Shown one piece after another: positions 15,596 to 24,804 of a stretch of 64,000 nucleotides of DNA. The number at the start of each line of letters is the position of its first letter. Position 1 is the first letter of the stretch. Origin of the DNA: AC-37 sp036386455 (GTDB taxonomy: Bacteria > Actinomycetota > Thermoleophilia > Solirubrobacterales > Thermoleophilaceae); contig DASVVS010000107.1 in NCBI GenBank assembly GCA_036386455.1, positions 1 to 64,000 on the forward strand. Reading direction: 5' to 3'. A program made the position numbers and the translations under genes. The notes under the pieces were generated by a model that saw nothing but the letters and a program-made list of their open reading frames with translations, made no database searches and was not told the DNA's origin.

Positions 15596-15659
15596 CGGTC
15601 GGGCCCGGCCGCGCCCCGCGCCCTCGTGGCTGTGGAGCCGCCCTAGGTTGGAAGGACGG

Positions 15660-15699
15660 TTGTGACGTTTTGCCCCCTATGAGGGGCCCAACGTCACAA
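15660..15699. repeat. Nested palindrome (CTAT-loop element, copy 2)
   Basis: The perfect 10-base arms TTGTGACGTT (15660-15669) and AACGTCACAA (15690-15699) enclose an inner stem GCCCC/GGGGC (15672-15676 and 15683-15687) with loop CTATGA. The two stems are separated by a symmetric 2-by-2 internal loop. It lies 30 bases after the stop of the minus-strand radical SAM gene and could terminate it, but no T-run follows on that strand. Outer arms of GTGA...GTT type recur at 40104-40143. Confidence 0.75.
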
Positions 15700-15728
15700 T
15701 CGCCGGCCGGACTCGCCGTGGCGCCGGC

Positions 15729-17807
15729 TCAGAACAGCGTCGGCTGCTCGACCTTCGGCGCCGGCGGGTCCGGCTCCCTCGCCGGCGCGGAGGTCGCCCG
15801 CCAGCGCGCCGCCCGCCGCTCGGTCGCCTCGACGTGCTCGCGCGTGAATCGCGACCGCGCCCGGACGAGACCGGCGATCCGCTGCTTCTCGGGGCTCGGC
15901 AGGTAGGCGCCGCGCGCGTAGAGCTGCTCGTAGCGCTCGACCAGGTCCGGCCGATAGGAGCGCAGCCAGTCCATGAAGACGTCGCGCACCTCGCCGCGCA
16001 GGTGCAGCCCGATGCCGCCGATGCTGACCGCGCCGGCCTCGGTCGCGATCTCGATGATCTTCTCCACCTGCTTCGGATCGTCGTTGATCCCGGGCATCAG
16101 CGGCGCGACCAGGATGCCGGTGGGAATGCCGAGCCGGTTGAGCTCGGCGACGGCCTCGAGGCGCGCGCGGGGGTGGGGGGTGTGCGGCTCGGACGCGCGC
16201 CACGCCTTCTCCTCGAGCGTCGGCACGCTGAAGCTGGCCGTGACCGGAGCGCGCTCGTTGATCTGCACGAGCAGGTCCTTGTCGCGCAGCAGGAGCGGCG
16301 ACTTGGTGAGGATCGAGCACGGGTTGGCGTGGTCGCGCATCGCCTCCCAGATGCCGGGCATCAGCTTGTAGCGCCCCTCGACCCACTGGTACGGGTCGGT
16401 GTTGGTGCCCATCGCGACGTGCTCGCCCCTCCACGACGGCCGCGCCAGCTCGCGCCGCACGAGCTCCGGCGCGTTGACCTTGACGACGATCTCCTTCTCG
16501 AAGTCGCGCCCGGGGTTGAAGTCGAGGAACGTGTGGGTGGGGCGAGCGAAGCAGTTGTGGCTCACGACGCCGTTCGCGACGAAGTCGCCCGTGCCGGTGG
16601 TGATGTCGTAGAGCGGCGTCTCCGCGCCCAGCGGTTCGATCGATCGCACCCCGAGCCGCGCGTCGGACTTGACCGCACGGCCCTCGATCGAGCGCTTGCG
16701 GGTGATGGCCGGGTCGGTGGTGTGGAAGAACCGCAGCACCTGCGGCAATCCGCCGCGTAGCCGCACCTCCCGCAGCCGATTGGGAAGCGCTCGGTCCTCG
16801 ACCTCGAACGCGAAGCCGAACCGCCGCAGGCAGGCCGTCGTCCATTCGATGAGCTCGTCGTCGGTGTTCGAGATCCGAACGCAGTGGCCGAAGCTGCCCT
16901 CCGCGTCGAACATCCCCGCGAGGAACCCCTTGGCCCAGTCGTCGCCGACCGCCTGGGGCCACTCGATCAGCTCGCGGATCGTGGCGACGCTCGCGCGCGC
17001 CTGCGTCCGGATCGCGCGAACGGCGCGCTGCGCTCCGGCGGCCGCGTGGAACTCGAACTCGTCAGTCACGACCGCGAAGTCCGCGAGGTACATCCGCGCG
17101 CGCCTAAGGGCCTCGAAGTCGGTCAGCGCGAGCCGGAAGCGGTGGACGTCGCCGTGGCCGCGGCCAGGGCGGTCGTAGGAGTACGAGCCGATGTGGCCGT
17201 CGCCCCGCACGAGCCCGCAGAGGTAGCCGCGACGGTAGTCGTCCGAATCCGCCGGGGACTCCGCCACGCGTCCGGTGCCCATCAACTTGTTGTTCGCCGT
17301 CAGGTGGGCTCGCCGCAGGGGACCCGACTCGGTCCCGGTCACGTGCTTCCAGCCCCGGTCCGTGAGGAAGCGGTGGTCGCCACTCGCGACCAGCTCCGTC
17401 CCATCCTCCAGCGTGACCCGGTACGCCGGCTTGATCGTCGACCAGTGATCGAGGACGCGGGTCACCACGAAACGTCGGTACGACCCCCTCCGTTCGGTGC
17501 CGTAGATCCGGTCATCAGGCCGCAGATCCCTGATCGGCTTCGTCCGGCCATCCGCCATGAGGATGGGCGTATCACCCATTAGGCAGTAAGTGCAGGCATG
17601 GCTGCAGCCGCGATACGGATTGATCGTCCACCTGAACGGCATGCGCGAGCGCTCCGGCACGCGGTTGATCGCGGACTTGGCCCGGATCTCGTAGAAGCGC
17701 GTCTCGAGCGCCTCGGGCGCGTCGAACGTGCGCACGACCGCATCGTCCCTGAACCCCGGCAGCGCCCTCCGCTGCTGCTCGCTCACCTTCAGCTCATCCC
17801 AGCGCAT
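15729..17807 (-). CDS. Intein-containing Rv2578c-family radical SAM protein (SplB-like)
   Basis: This 692-residue precursor should splice to a radical SAM enzyme of about 348 residues. The 4Fe-4S motif CSHACTYC begins at C68; its first two cysteines are C68 and C72, but the third position (C75) is the first residue of an intein. After splicing, C419 (in CFARPTH) would take that place. Downstream family motifs are FLDFNPGRDFEKEIVVK, VAMGTNTDPYQWVEGRYKLM, LTKSPLLLRD, VAPLMPGIND and GGIGLHLRGEV. The protein ends in QPTLF, which resembles a beta-clamp-binding pentapeptide. The ATG at 17807 is adjacent to a perfect LexA box; an in-frame GTG at 17879 is less likely. The family is related to SplB-type DNA lyases, so an SOS-induced DNA repair role is inferred. 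Confidence 0.92.
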   Translation of the reverse strand: MRWDELKVSEQQRRALPGFRDDAVVRTFDAPEALETRFYEIRAKSAINRVPERSRMPFRWTINPYRGCSHACTYCLMGDTPILMADGRTKPIRDLRPDDRIYGTERRGSYRRFVVTRVLDHWSTIKPAYRVTLEDGTELVASGDHRFLTDRGWKHVTGTESGPLRRAHLTANNKLMGTGRVAESPADSDDYRRGYLCGLVRGDGHIGSYSYDRPGRGHGDVHRFRLALTDFEALRRARMYLADFAVVTDEFEFHAAAGAQRAVRAIRTQARASVATIRELIEWPQAVGDDWAKGFLAGMFDAEGSFGHCVRISNTDDELIEWTTACLRRFGFAFEVEDRALPNRLREVRLRGGLPQVLRFFHTTDPAITRKRSIEGRAVKSDARLGVRSIEPLGAETPLYDITTGTGDFVANGVVSHNCFARPTHTFLDFNPGRDFEKEIVVKVNAPELVRRELARPSWRGEHVAMGTNTDPYQWVEGRYKLMPGIWEAMRDHANPCSILTKSPLLLRDKDLLVQINERAPVTASFSVPTLEEKAWRASEPHTPHPRARLEAVAELNRLGIPTGILVAPLMPGINDDPKQVEKIIEIATEAGAVSIGGIGLHLRGEVRDVFMDWLRSYRPDLVERYEQLYARGAYLPSPEKQRIAGLVRARSRFTREHVEATERRAARWRATSAPAREPDPPAPKVEQPTLF
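16554..17585 (-). other. Intein with LAGLIDADG homing endonuclease
   Basis: This is a 344-residue in-frame insertion in the radical SAM gene. It begins with a cysteine (CLMGDTPILMADG, block A) and has a block B-like GTELVASGDHRFLT with the histidine at intein residue 71. It ends with TPLYDITTGTGDF...VVSHN followed by Cys+1, i.e. penultimate His, terminal Asn and a cysteine nucleophile. All standard splicing residues are therefore present. Two LAGLIDADG motifs, GYLCGLVRGDGHI (about 120-132) and GFLAGMFDAEGSF (about 220-232), both keep acidic residues, so the endonuclease may be active. Insertion into the Fe-S cysteine motif means the enzyme cannot form its cluster until spliced. Confidence 0.93.
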
Positions 17808-17821
17808 CGAACGTATGTTCG
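17808..17821 (-). promoter_or_regulatory. LexA (SOS) box
   Basis: On the minus strand the sequence is CGAACATACGTTCG, a perfect match to the Gram-positive LexA consensus CGAACRNRYGTTYG. It abuts the ATG of the radical SAM gene, so LexA bound here would block initiation. It also lies 77 bases before the divergent coiled-coil gene at 17899. Confidence 0.88.
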
Positions 17822-17898
17822 CACATTTCGGCGGACGGAACGGTCCGTTCGGCGGGGTGGGGGGAGAGTTTTCCGGCACATAGCCTTATAGAGGTGAG

Positions 17899-18306
17899 AT
17901 GGCAATGGCCGAGTGGACTGACGAGCGCCTGAACGACACCGTCGCGGCGTTCCGCGACGAGATGCGCACCCTGCGCGAGGACCTCACCGAGGTGCGGGCC
18001 GAGACGCGCGCCGAGGTGCGCGAGCTCCGGAAGGAGATGGGCGCGGTGCGCGCCGAGGTGCGGAGCCTCCAGGCCGAGCTGCGTGGGGAGATGGCGGACC
18101 TTCGAACGGAGCTTCGAGGAGAGATGCAGCGGTTCGCGACCGAGGTCCGCGGCGAGATCGGGCAGGTCCGCGGCGAGATCGGGCAGGTCCGCGACGAGAT
18201 GGCGGCCGGGTTCAACTCGCTGCATGCCGAGCGCCGCGCGCTGTGGCCCGCGATCGTCGGTGCCTACGCGGCGGTCGCCGCGGCGGCCGTGATCGACAAG
18301 CTCTAA
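17899..18306 (+). CDS. Coiled-coil protein with C-terminal membrane anchor
   Basis: This 135-residue protein of unknown function has a long charged heptad region (about residues 5-105, rich in REDLTEVRAETRAEVRELRK-type repeats). A single hydrophobic C-terminal segment, WPAIVGAYAAVAAAAVIDKL, should act as a tail anchor. A tandem 7-residue repeat (VRGEIGQ twice) occurs near residues 83-96. The ATG has an adjacent AGGTGAG ribosome binding site. It is divergent from the SOS-controlled radical SAM gene and might share its regulatory region. Its TAA overlaps the TAG of the convergent yjbQ-like gene. Proteins of this build often act as membrane-tethered scaffolds, but no function can be assigned. 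Confidence 0.75.
   Translation: MAMAEWTDERLNDTVAAFRDEMRTLREDLTEVRAETRAEVRELRKEMGAVRAEVRSLQAELRGEMADLRTELRGEMQRFATEVRGEIGQVRGEIGQVRDEMAAGFNSLHAERRALWPAIVGAYAAVAAAAVIDKL
18144..18185 (+). repeat. 21-bp tandem repeat, two copies
   Basis: Two perfect 21-base units starting GGTCCGCGGCGAGATCGGGC occur head to tail inside the coiled-coil gene. They encode a duplicated heptad, VRGEIGQ, so the change preserves both reading frame and coiled-coil register. Confidence 0.85.
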
Positions 18307-18734
18307 CCCGTCTCGCCCCACGCCGTCACGAGCAGCGACCGCGCGCCGCCGCTGTCGCGGTGCTCGCACAGGTAGATGCCCTGCCAGGTGCCGAGCGCGA
18401 AGCGGCCGCCGGTCAGCGGGATCGAGAGCGAGCTCCCGGTGAGCGACGCCTTGATGTGCGCCGGCATGTCGTCCGGTCCCTCGAGCGTGTGCGCCCAGTA
18501 GGGCGCCCCGTCGGGCACGGCCCGGTCGAACCACTCGCGAAAGTCGCGGCGCACGTCGGGCGAGGCGTTCTCGTTCAGCGTCAGCGAGGCGGAGGTGTGG
18601 CGGATGAATACGTGCGCGATGCCGACGCGTATGCGCCGGAGGTCGGGCACCGCTTCCTCCACCTCGCGCGTGACGAGGTGGAAGCCCCGCGGGCGGGGCT
18701 CGAGGCGGATCTCCTGCTGGAGCCAGGTGGTCAA
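18303..18734 (-). CDS. YjbQ family protein (UPF0047)
   Basis: This 143-residue protein of the UPF0047/YjbQ family shows HVFIRHTSASLTLNENA, DVRRDFREWFDRAVPD, YWAHTLEGPDDMPAHIKASL and LGTWQGIYLCEHRD. Members have weak thiamin-phosphate-synthase-like activity, and their true role is unsettled. Conserved His and Asp residues fit a metal- or phosphate-binding site. The start is a TTG overlapping the stop of the EamA transporter gene (TTGA), so the two are translationally coupled. The stop codon overlaps that of the convergent coiled-coil gene within a shared CTAA. Confidence 0.9.
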   Translation of the reverse strand: MTTWLQQEIRLEPRPRGFHLVTREVEEAVPDLRRIRVGIAHVFIRHTSASLTLNENASPDVRRDFREWFDRAVPDGAPYWAHTLEGPDDMPAHIKASLTGSSLSIPLTGGRFALGTWQGIYLCEHRDSGGARSLLVTAWGETG

Positions 18735-19660
18735 CCGGATTCCTTGCGCACGATCGTGGCCACGGACGCTACGACGATCGCGGCGCCGGCGACGATCGAC
18801 GCCGTGATCTCCTCCGACAGGATCGCCCAGCCGAGCAGGATCGCGATCACCGGGTTCACGTACGCGTAGGTCGCCACCTTCGAGACCGGCGCGTTCTGGA
18901 GCAGCCACACATACGCCGTGAAGGCCACGAGCGAGCCGACGAAGATCAGGTACACGAACGCGATCAGCGAGTCGTGCGAGAAGGAGCCGAAGTCGACGTC
19001 GCCGGCCTCGCCGCGCGCCAGCCCCGCGACGATCGCCGTGAGCCCGCCCAGGAACATCTGCAGCGCCGTGGACAGGAACGGGTTCGACGGCAGCGGCCGC
19101 CGGCTCGACAGGAACGAGCCGAGCGCCCAGCTCGGCCCCGCCAGGAACACGAGCAGCAGTCCTACCCAGCTCGTGACCTCGTCGTTGCCGCCGCTCGGCA
19201 GCAGCAGCAGCGCCAGCCCGACGAAGCCGAAGGCCACGCCCGCGAGCGTCCCGGGCGCGATCGTCTCGCGGCCAAGCACCTTTCGGTACACGATCACCCA
19301 CAGCGGCACCGACGCGATGATCAGCGCGGCGAGTCCGGACGGCACGTCCAGCTCGCCGACCATCACGAGCCCATTGCCGCCGGTCACGAGCAACGAGCCG
19401 ATGACCAGGGACCAGAGCGCCTGCTCGCGCGTGAAGCGCACCCGCTCGCGGCCGCCGCGCGCGAGCAGGACCACGTACAGGATCGCCCCGGCCAGCGAGA
19501 AGCGCACGCCGCCCGACAGGAGCGGAGGCATCGTCTCGACCAGGACCCGGATCGCGAGGTAGGTCGAGCCCCAGACGACGTAGACGATCCCGAGCCCCGT
19601 CCAGACCTGCCACGCGGGCACGCCGGTGCGGGCCGGAGCGGTGGCGGACGCGGTCGACAT
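18731..19660 (-). CDS. EamA family (DMT superfamily) transporter
   Basis: This 309-residue membrane protein has about ten hydrophobic segments arranged as two EamA repeats. The first repeat starts at YVVWGSTYLAIRVLVETMPP, and the second begins around FLAGPSWALGSFLSSRR and ends AYAYVNPVIAILLGWAILSEEIT. These are typical of drug/metabolite exporters, often of amino acids or metabolites; the substrate is unknown. The ATG at 19660 has GGAG 5 bases upstream and removes a non-homologous N-terminal extension. It is cotranscribed with the yjbQ-like gene downstream. Confidence 0.9.
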   Translation of the reverse strand: MSTASATAPARTGVPAWQVWTGLGIVYVVWGSTYLAIRVLVETMPPLLSGGVRFSLAGAILYVVLLARGGRERVRFTREQALWSLVIGSLLVTGGNGLVMVGELDVPSGLAALIIASVPLWVIVYRKVLGRETIAPGTLAGVAFGFVGLALLLLPSGGNDEVTSWVGLLLVFLAGPSWALGSFLSSRRPLPSNPFLSTALQMFLGGLTAIVAGLARGEAGDVDFGSFSHDSLIAFVYLIFVGSLVAFTAYVWLLQNAPVSKVATYAYVNPVIAILLGWAILSEEITASIVAGAAIVVASVATIVRKESG

Positions 19661-19821
19661 CGCTCCAGCTTGGCGTCGTGGCGACCCGGCGCCCAACGAA
19701 GATTCGGAATGGGGTCGATCAGTCGCGCTGATGCGCCCAGGCTCGCAGGCGCGCTCGGCCGCCGCGGCCGCTAGGTCCGCGGTCCGGGGACCGCACTCGG
19801 GCCAGAGGGCCTGGCCGAGGA

Positions 19822-20091
19822 TCAGGATCTGACCACGAACGGGGCCCCGATCATCACCGGCATGTGGAGCCGGCCGGCGGCGCGGGCCTTCTCCTCGGCC
19901 CGCTCGTCGCCGTGGAGGCGGAAGACGCGCGCGGCGAGAAGCGCGTACGAGAGCACGAGGAGGACGAGGGCGGCGATCGCCAAGACCAGTGCCACGCCTT
20001 CGCCCGCGGCGTCGAGCGCCACGGCCAGGGCGGGGGTGCCGATCGCGATCGCGGCCAGCGCCAGGGAGACGTTGCGCCCTCTCGACTCCAC
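19822..20091 (-). CDS. Small membrane protein of unknown function
   Basis: The open frame encodes two adjacent transmembrane helices (VSLALAAIAIGTPALAVAL and GVALVLAIAALVLLVLSYAL) followed by a charged segment and PVMIGAPFVVRS. I chose GTG at 20091 (89 residues). Longer starts, GTG at 20154 or ATG at 20283, would run through or beyond the probable promoter region of the divergent atp operon. I recognise no family. The 155 bases between this start and 20247 should hold the atp promoter, but I find no convincing -35/-10 pair there. Confidence 0.4.
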   Translation of the reverse strand: MESRGRNVSLALAAIAIGTPALAVALDAAGEGVALVLAIAALVLLVLSYALLAARVFRLHGDERAEEKARAAGRLHMPVMIGAPFVVRS

Positions 20092-20246
20092 GTGAAGAAG
20101 ATCGGCACTGGCGCCCAGCCGCTCAAGGGCGGGTCGCCTAGAGGCATCACGCACTATCTCGCGGGCCGGTTTTCGATACCGTTCCCGCCCCGCCGGGGGG
20201 AGCCGACCGCCGCCGAACCAGGCGGTTCCCTCACGCCGTTCCAGCC

Positions 20247-20693
20247 TTGTCAACGCACGCCATCGAGACAGCAACCGACGCACCGACCGCGGTGCGCGTC
20301 CTGCGCAACATGGACCTCGCCGTGCTGGCGATCGCGTTGCCGATCTTCCTCGCGGCGGACATCAACATCCTGGGCTGGGTCACCGGCGCCGGGCTCTACG
20401 TCGCCCAGCGCCTCGTGCGGGCCTGGGCCGAGCGCCGCGCCAAGCGCGCCGACGACCCGCGCACGACCGTCGGCGTGCTCGCCGGCAGCATGCTCGCGCG
20501 CGGCTGGATCGTCTCCGGCACGATCCTCGCGGTGGGCCTGACCACCGAGAGCGAGGTCGGCCTGTCCTCGGCCGTGCTCTTCCTGGCCACCTTCACCGTC
20601 GCGTTCACGATGGCGCTCGCCACTGGCGGCGCGAGAGGCGCCGCGAGCGCCGTGTCCGCCGCTCCGCTGCCTCCCGAGAGGCCCAAGAAGTGA
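20247..20693 (+). CDS. AtpI-like small membrane protein preceding atpB
   Basis: This 148-residue (or shorter) protein has about four hydrophobic segments (LAVLAIALPIFLAADINILG, GWVTGAGLYVAQRLV, GSMLARGWIVSGTILAV, AVLFLATFTVAFTMAL) and a Pro/Lys tail. Its place immediately before atpB, with stop and start overlapping as GTGA, matches the atpI slot. AtpI proteins help assemble the c-ring or ion supply, though sequence similarity here is not obvious. The start is uncertain: TTG at 20247, GTG at 20292 or ATG at 20310 are all in frame, and none has a strong ribosome binding site. Confidence 0.6.
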   Translation: MSTHAIETATDAPTAVRVLRNMDLAVLAIALPIFLAADINILGWVTGAGLYVAQRLVRAWAERRAKRADDPRTTVGVLAGSMLARGWIVSGTILAVGLTTESEVGLSSAVLFLATFTVAFTMALATGGARGAASAVSAAPLPPERPKK

Positions 20694-21607
20694 ACGCGAT
20701 CAAGCGCATGAGCCGTGGCAAGCAGGTCGCCCTCGGCGCCTTCGTGGTCTTCGGCCTGATGATCCTGCTCGGCCTCCTCTTCGGCAAGGAGGCGGAGAAC
20801 ACCGAGTACAAGCCGCAGAACGAGTTCAAGCTCGACCCGTGGGTGGAGCTGAAGCTCGGGCCGATCGACATGAGCATCAACAAGGCGGTGCTCTACCTGC
20901 TGATCGCCGCCGCGCTCACCTGCTGGGCGATGACCTACATCGCCAAGCGCATGAAGGAGCGCCCCAACAACGTGCAGACCGCGGTCGAGTCGGCCTACGA
21001 CCTCGCGTTCAACAACATCACGCGCGGGAACATGGACGCCGGCATGGCCGCCAAGTGGTTCCCGGTCATCGGGACCCTCTTCTTCTTCATCCTCTTCTCG
21101 AACGTGATCGGCTACCTGCCGCTGCCGACGAACACCGAGCACAAGGTGGACGTCCTCGGCGCGCAGGTCCCGGCGCTGGCGCTGTACGCGGCCACCGCGA
21201 ACATCTCCGTGCCGCTCGTGCTCACCCTGATGGTCTGGGTCAGCTACCACATCGAGGGCGTGCGCGCCAAGGGCGTGATCCCCTACTTCAAGAGCTGGGT
21301 CCCGGCCGGCGTGACGGGCCCCGCGGCCGCCCCGATCTTCCTGATCGAGGCGATCTCCCACTTTGTTCGCATCATCTCACTGTCGGTGCGGCTGTTCGCG
21401 AACATACTTGCAGGGCATCTGCTCATCCTCTTCATGGGGGGCGGCATGGTCATCCTGCTCGGCGCGGCCTTCATCGGTCCACTCACCGTGGTGGTCGCCG
21501 TCGCGTTCTTCTTGTTCGAGCTCGTAATCGTGGCCGGGCTCCAGGCATTCATCTTCGCCACGCTCACTTCGATCTACCTCGGCAGCGCCACCGGCGAGGC
21601 CCACTGA
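20690..21607 (+). CDS. atpB: ATP synthase Fo subunit a
   Basis: This 305-residue membrane protein forms the proton half-channels of the ATP synthase. The helix-4 signature SVRLFANILAGHLL carries the essential arginine (R234), and the C-terminal helix has ELVIVAGLQAFIFATLTSIYL. Other helices include WFPVIGTLFFFILFSNVIGYLP. An extra N-terminal stretch with one hydrophobic segment (VALGAFVVFGLMILLGLLFG) precedes the standard fold. The GTG start overlaps the stop of the AtpI-like gene. It is the first structural gene of the complete operon atpBEFHAGDC. Confidence 0.96.
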   Translation: MNAIKRMSRGKQVALGAFVVFGLMILLGLLFGKEAENTEYKPQNEFKLDPWVELKLGPIDMSINKAVLYLLIAAALTCWAMTYIAKRMKERPNNVQTAVESAYDLAFNNITRGNMDAGMAAKWFPVIGTLFFFILFSNVIGYLPLPTNTEHKVDVLGAQVPALALYAATANISVPLVLTLMVWVSYHIEGVRAKGVIPYFKSWVPAGVTGPAAAPIFLIEAISHFVRIISLSVRLFANILAGHLLILFMGGGMVILLGAAFIGPLTVVVAVAFFLFELVIVAGLQAFIFATLTSIYLGSATGEAH

Positions 21608-21623
21608 CCAACAGGAGGCGGTA

Positions 21624-21911
21624 ATGGACCTCAGTTTCATCCCAGAGTTCATCGCGCAGGGAGGCGGCGGTGAGGAGAAGACGGCCAAGGCCATCAAGTC
21701 GATCGCGCTCGGCGTGGGTGCCGGTCTCGGCACGATCGGCCCGGGCATCGGCGTCGGTTACATCTTCGGCAAGGTGATCGAGTCGGTCACCCGCCAGCCC
21801 GAGATGCGCGACGAGATCACGAGCATCCAGTGGCTGGGCTTCGCGCTCACCGAGGCGATCGTGTTCTACGCGTTCATCTTCGGCCTGATCGCGTTCTTCC
21901 TGGGCGGCTAG
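21624..21911 (+). CDS. atpE: ATP synthase Fo subunit c
   Basis: This 95-residue hairpin protein forms the rotary c-ring. Helix 1 carries the glycine motif GVGAGLGTIGPGIGVG, and helix 2 carries the ion-binding carboxylate E77 in GFALTEAIVFYAF. I see no clear sodium-type residue set (such as a glutamine in helix 1), so proton coupling is likely. The N-terminus has an extra 20-odd residues (FIAQGGGGEEKTAKAIK) compared with short c subunits. A textbook ribosome binding site AGGAGG lies before the ATG, in keeping with the high expression needed for this subunit. Confidence 0.96.
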   Translation: MDLSFIPEFIAQGGGGEEKTAKAIKSIALGVGAGLGTIGPGIGVGYIFGKVIESVTRQPEMRDEITSIQWLGFALTEAIVFYAFIFGLIAFFLGG

Positions 21912-21915
21912 CAGG

Positions 21916-22569
21916 ATGCTGAAGGTCGACCTCGCGAACTTCGTCCTCGCCGCCACCGAGGGCGGCGCCGCGAAGGAGGAGGAGAGCGGCAACTTCCTCG
22001 TCAGCCCGAACGTCGGGCTGATGATCTGGACGCTGCTCGCCTTCGGGATCACGCTGATGATCCTCCGCAAGGCCGCGTTCCCGCGGATCGCCGAAGCGCT
22101 CGACCGCCGGCGGGTGGCGATCGAGGAGTCGATCGAGCACGCCGAGCGCACCAAGGTCGAGGCCGACGCGCTGCTCAACGAGTACCGCGAGCGGCTCAAG
22201 GAGGCGCGCGAGCAGGCGGAGGACATCGTCGCCCGCGCGCGCAAGGCGGCCGACCGCCTCGAGGACGAGGCCAAGGCCGACGCGAAGAAGACCCGCGACG
22301 AGATGATGGCCGACACCCGCCGCGAGATCGAGTTCGAGACGCGCCGCGCGGTGGACGAGATCCGCCGCGAGGTCGCGGACCTGACCGTGCTCGCGACCGA
22401 GAAGGTCACGCGCAAGACGCTCACGGACGAGGACCACAAGCGCCTGATCGAGGACGCGCTCGGGGAGTTCGACTTCTCGGCGCTGGCGGGCGACTCGAAC
22501 GGGGCCTCGAACGGCGGGGGCCAGCCCGGCTCGGCGCCGTCCGAGAACCCGGCGGGAGGCTCCTCCTAG
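21916..22569 (+). CDS. atpF: ATP synthase Fo subunit b
   Basis: This 217-residue protein has one N-terminal membrane helix (VGLMIWTLLAFGITLMIL, about 35-52) and then a long charged helix (about 60-165) forming the peripheral stalk dimer. The C-terminal 30 residues are a flexible Ser/Asn/Gly/Pro-rich tail (SNGASNGGGQPGSAPSENPA) not usual in the family. It starts 4 bases after the atpE stop, and its stop TAG abuts the atpH GTG. Confidence 0.94.
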   Translation: MLKVDLANFVLAATEGGAAKEEESGNFLVSPNVGLMIWTLLAFGITLMILRKAAFPRIAEALDRRRVAIEESIEHAERTKVEADALLNEYRERLKEAREQAEDIVARARKAADRLEDEAKADAKKTRDEMMADTRREIEFETRRAVDEIRREVADLTVLATEKVTRKTLTDEDHKRLIEDALGEFDFSALAGDSNGASNGGGQPGSAPSENPAGGSS

Positions 22570-23099
22570 GTGCAGGAGATCGCCGAGGTCTACGCCCGCT
22601 CGCTGTTCGAGGTCGCGCAGGAGCACGACGCTCTCGACGACATCCACGAGCAGCTCGGCGAGTTCGCGGACGCCCTCGACGAGAGCCGCGAGCTGCAGGT
22701 CTTCTTCTTCTCGCCGTACTTCAGCTCGGAGGAGAAGAAGGACGCGATCGCCAAGCTGATCGAGGACGGGGACGAGCGCTTCGTCCGCTTCCTCGAGCTG
22801 CTGGCGGAGCGGCACCGGATGCCGGTGGTGTTCCGGATCCGGCGCGATTTCGAGGAGCTGTACGCCGAGGAGCGCAAGCTGCTCCCGGTTACCATCACGA
22901 GTGCGGTCGAGCTGGACGAGAGCACGGTCAAGCGGATCGGCGACGAGATCCAGGACCGGACCGGAAAGCGCATCGAGCTCACCACGTCGGTCGATCCCGA
23001 CGTGATCGGTGGGCTGGCCATGCAGGTGGGCAACGTGATCATGGACGCCACGATCAGGGCCCGTCTAGAGAGACTTAGAAAGGAAGTGGCGAAGGCCGC

Positions 23100-23103
<4 letters not shown>
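22570..23103 (+). CDS. atpH: ATP synthase F1 subunit delta
   Basis: This 177-residue stator subunit caps F1 and binds the b stalk. The N-terminal helical domain starts EVYARSLFEVAQEHDALDDI. The C-terminal domain has VTITSAVELDESTVKRIGDE and DPDVIGGLAMQVGNVIMDATIRARLERLR, both typical of OSCP/delta. The start is the GTG directly after the atpF stop, and its own stop overlaps the atpA ATG (ATGA). Length matches stand-alone delta and not the b-delta fusion seen in mycobacteria. Confidence 0.95.
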
Positions 23104-24782
<1,679 letters not shown>

Positions 24783-24804
24783 GGCTCCCGTCCGCTAGAG
24801 GCGC

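Noticed and set aside
17808..17821. The radical SAM start at GTG 17879
   Set aside because: It would put the LexA box inside the coding sequence and add a Pro-rich stretch unlike the family; ATG 17807 next to the box fits better.
17836..17848. A second SOS-like palindrome GAACGGTCCGTTC near the LexA box
   Set aside because: The half-sites are five bases apart instead of four, so it does not fit the LexA consensus; a different regulator remains possible.
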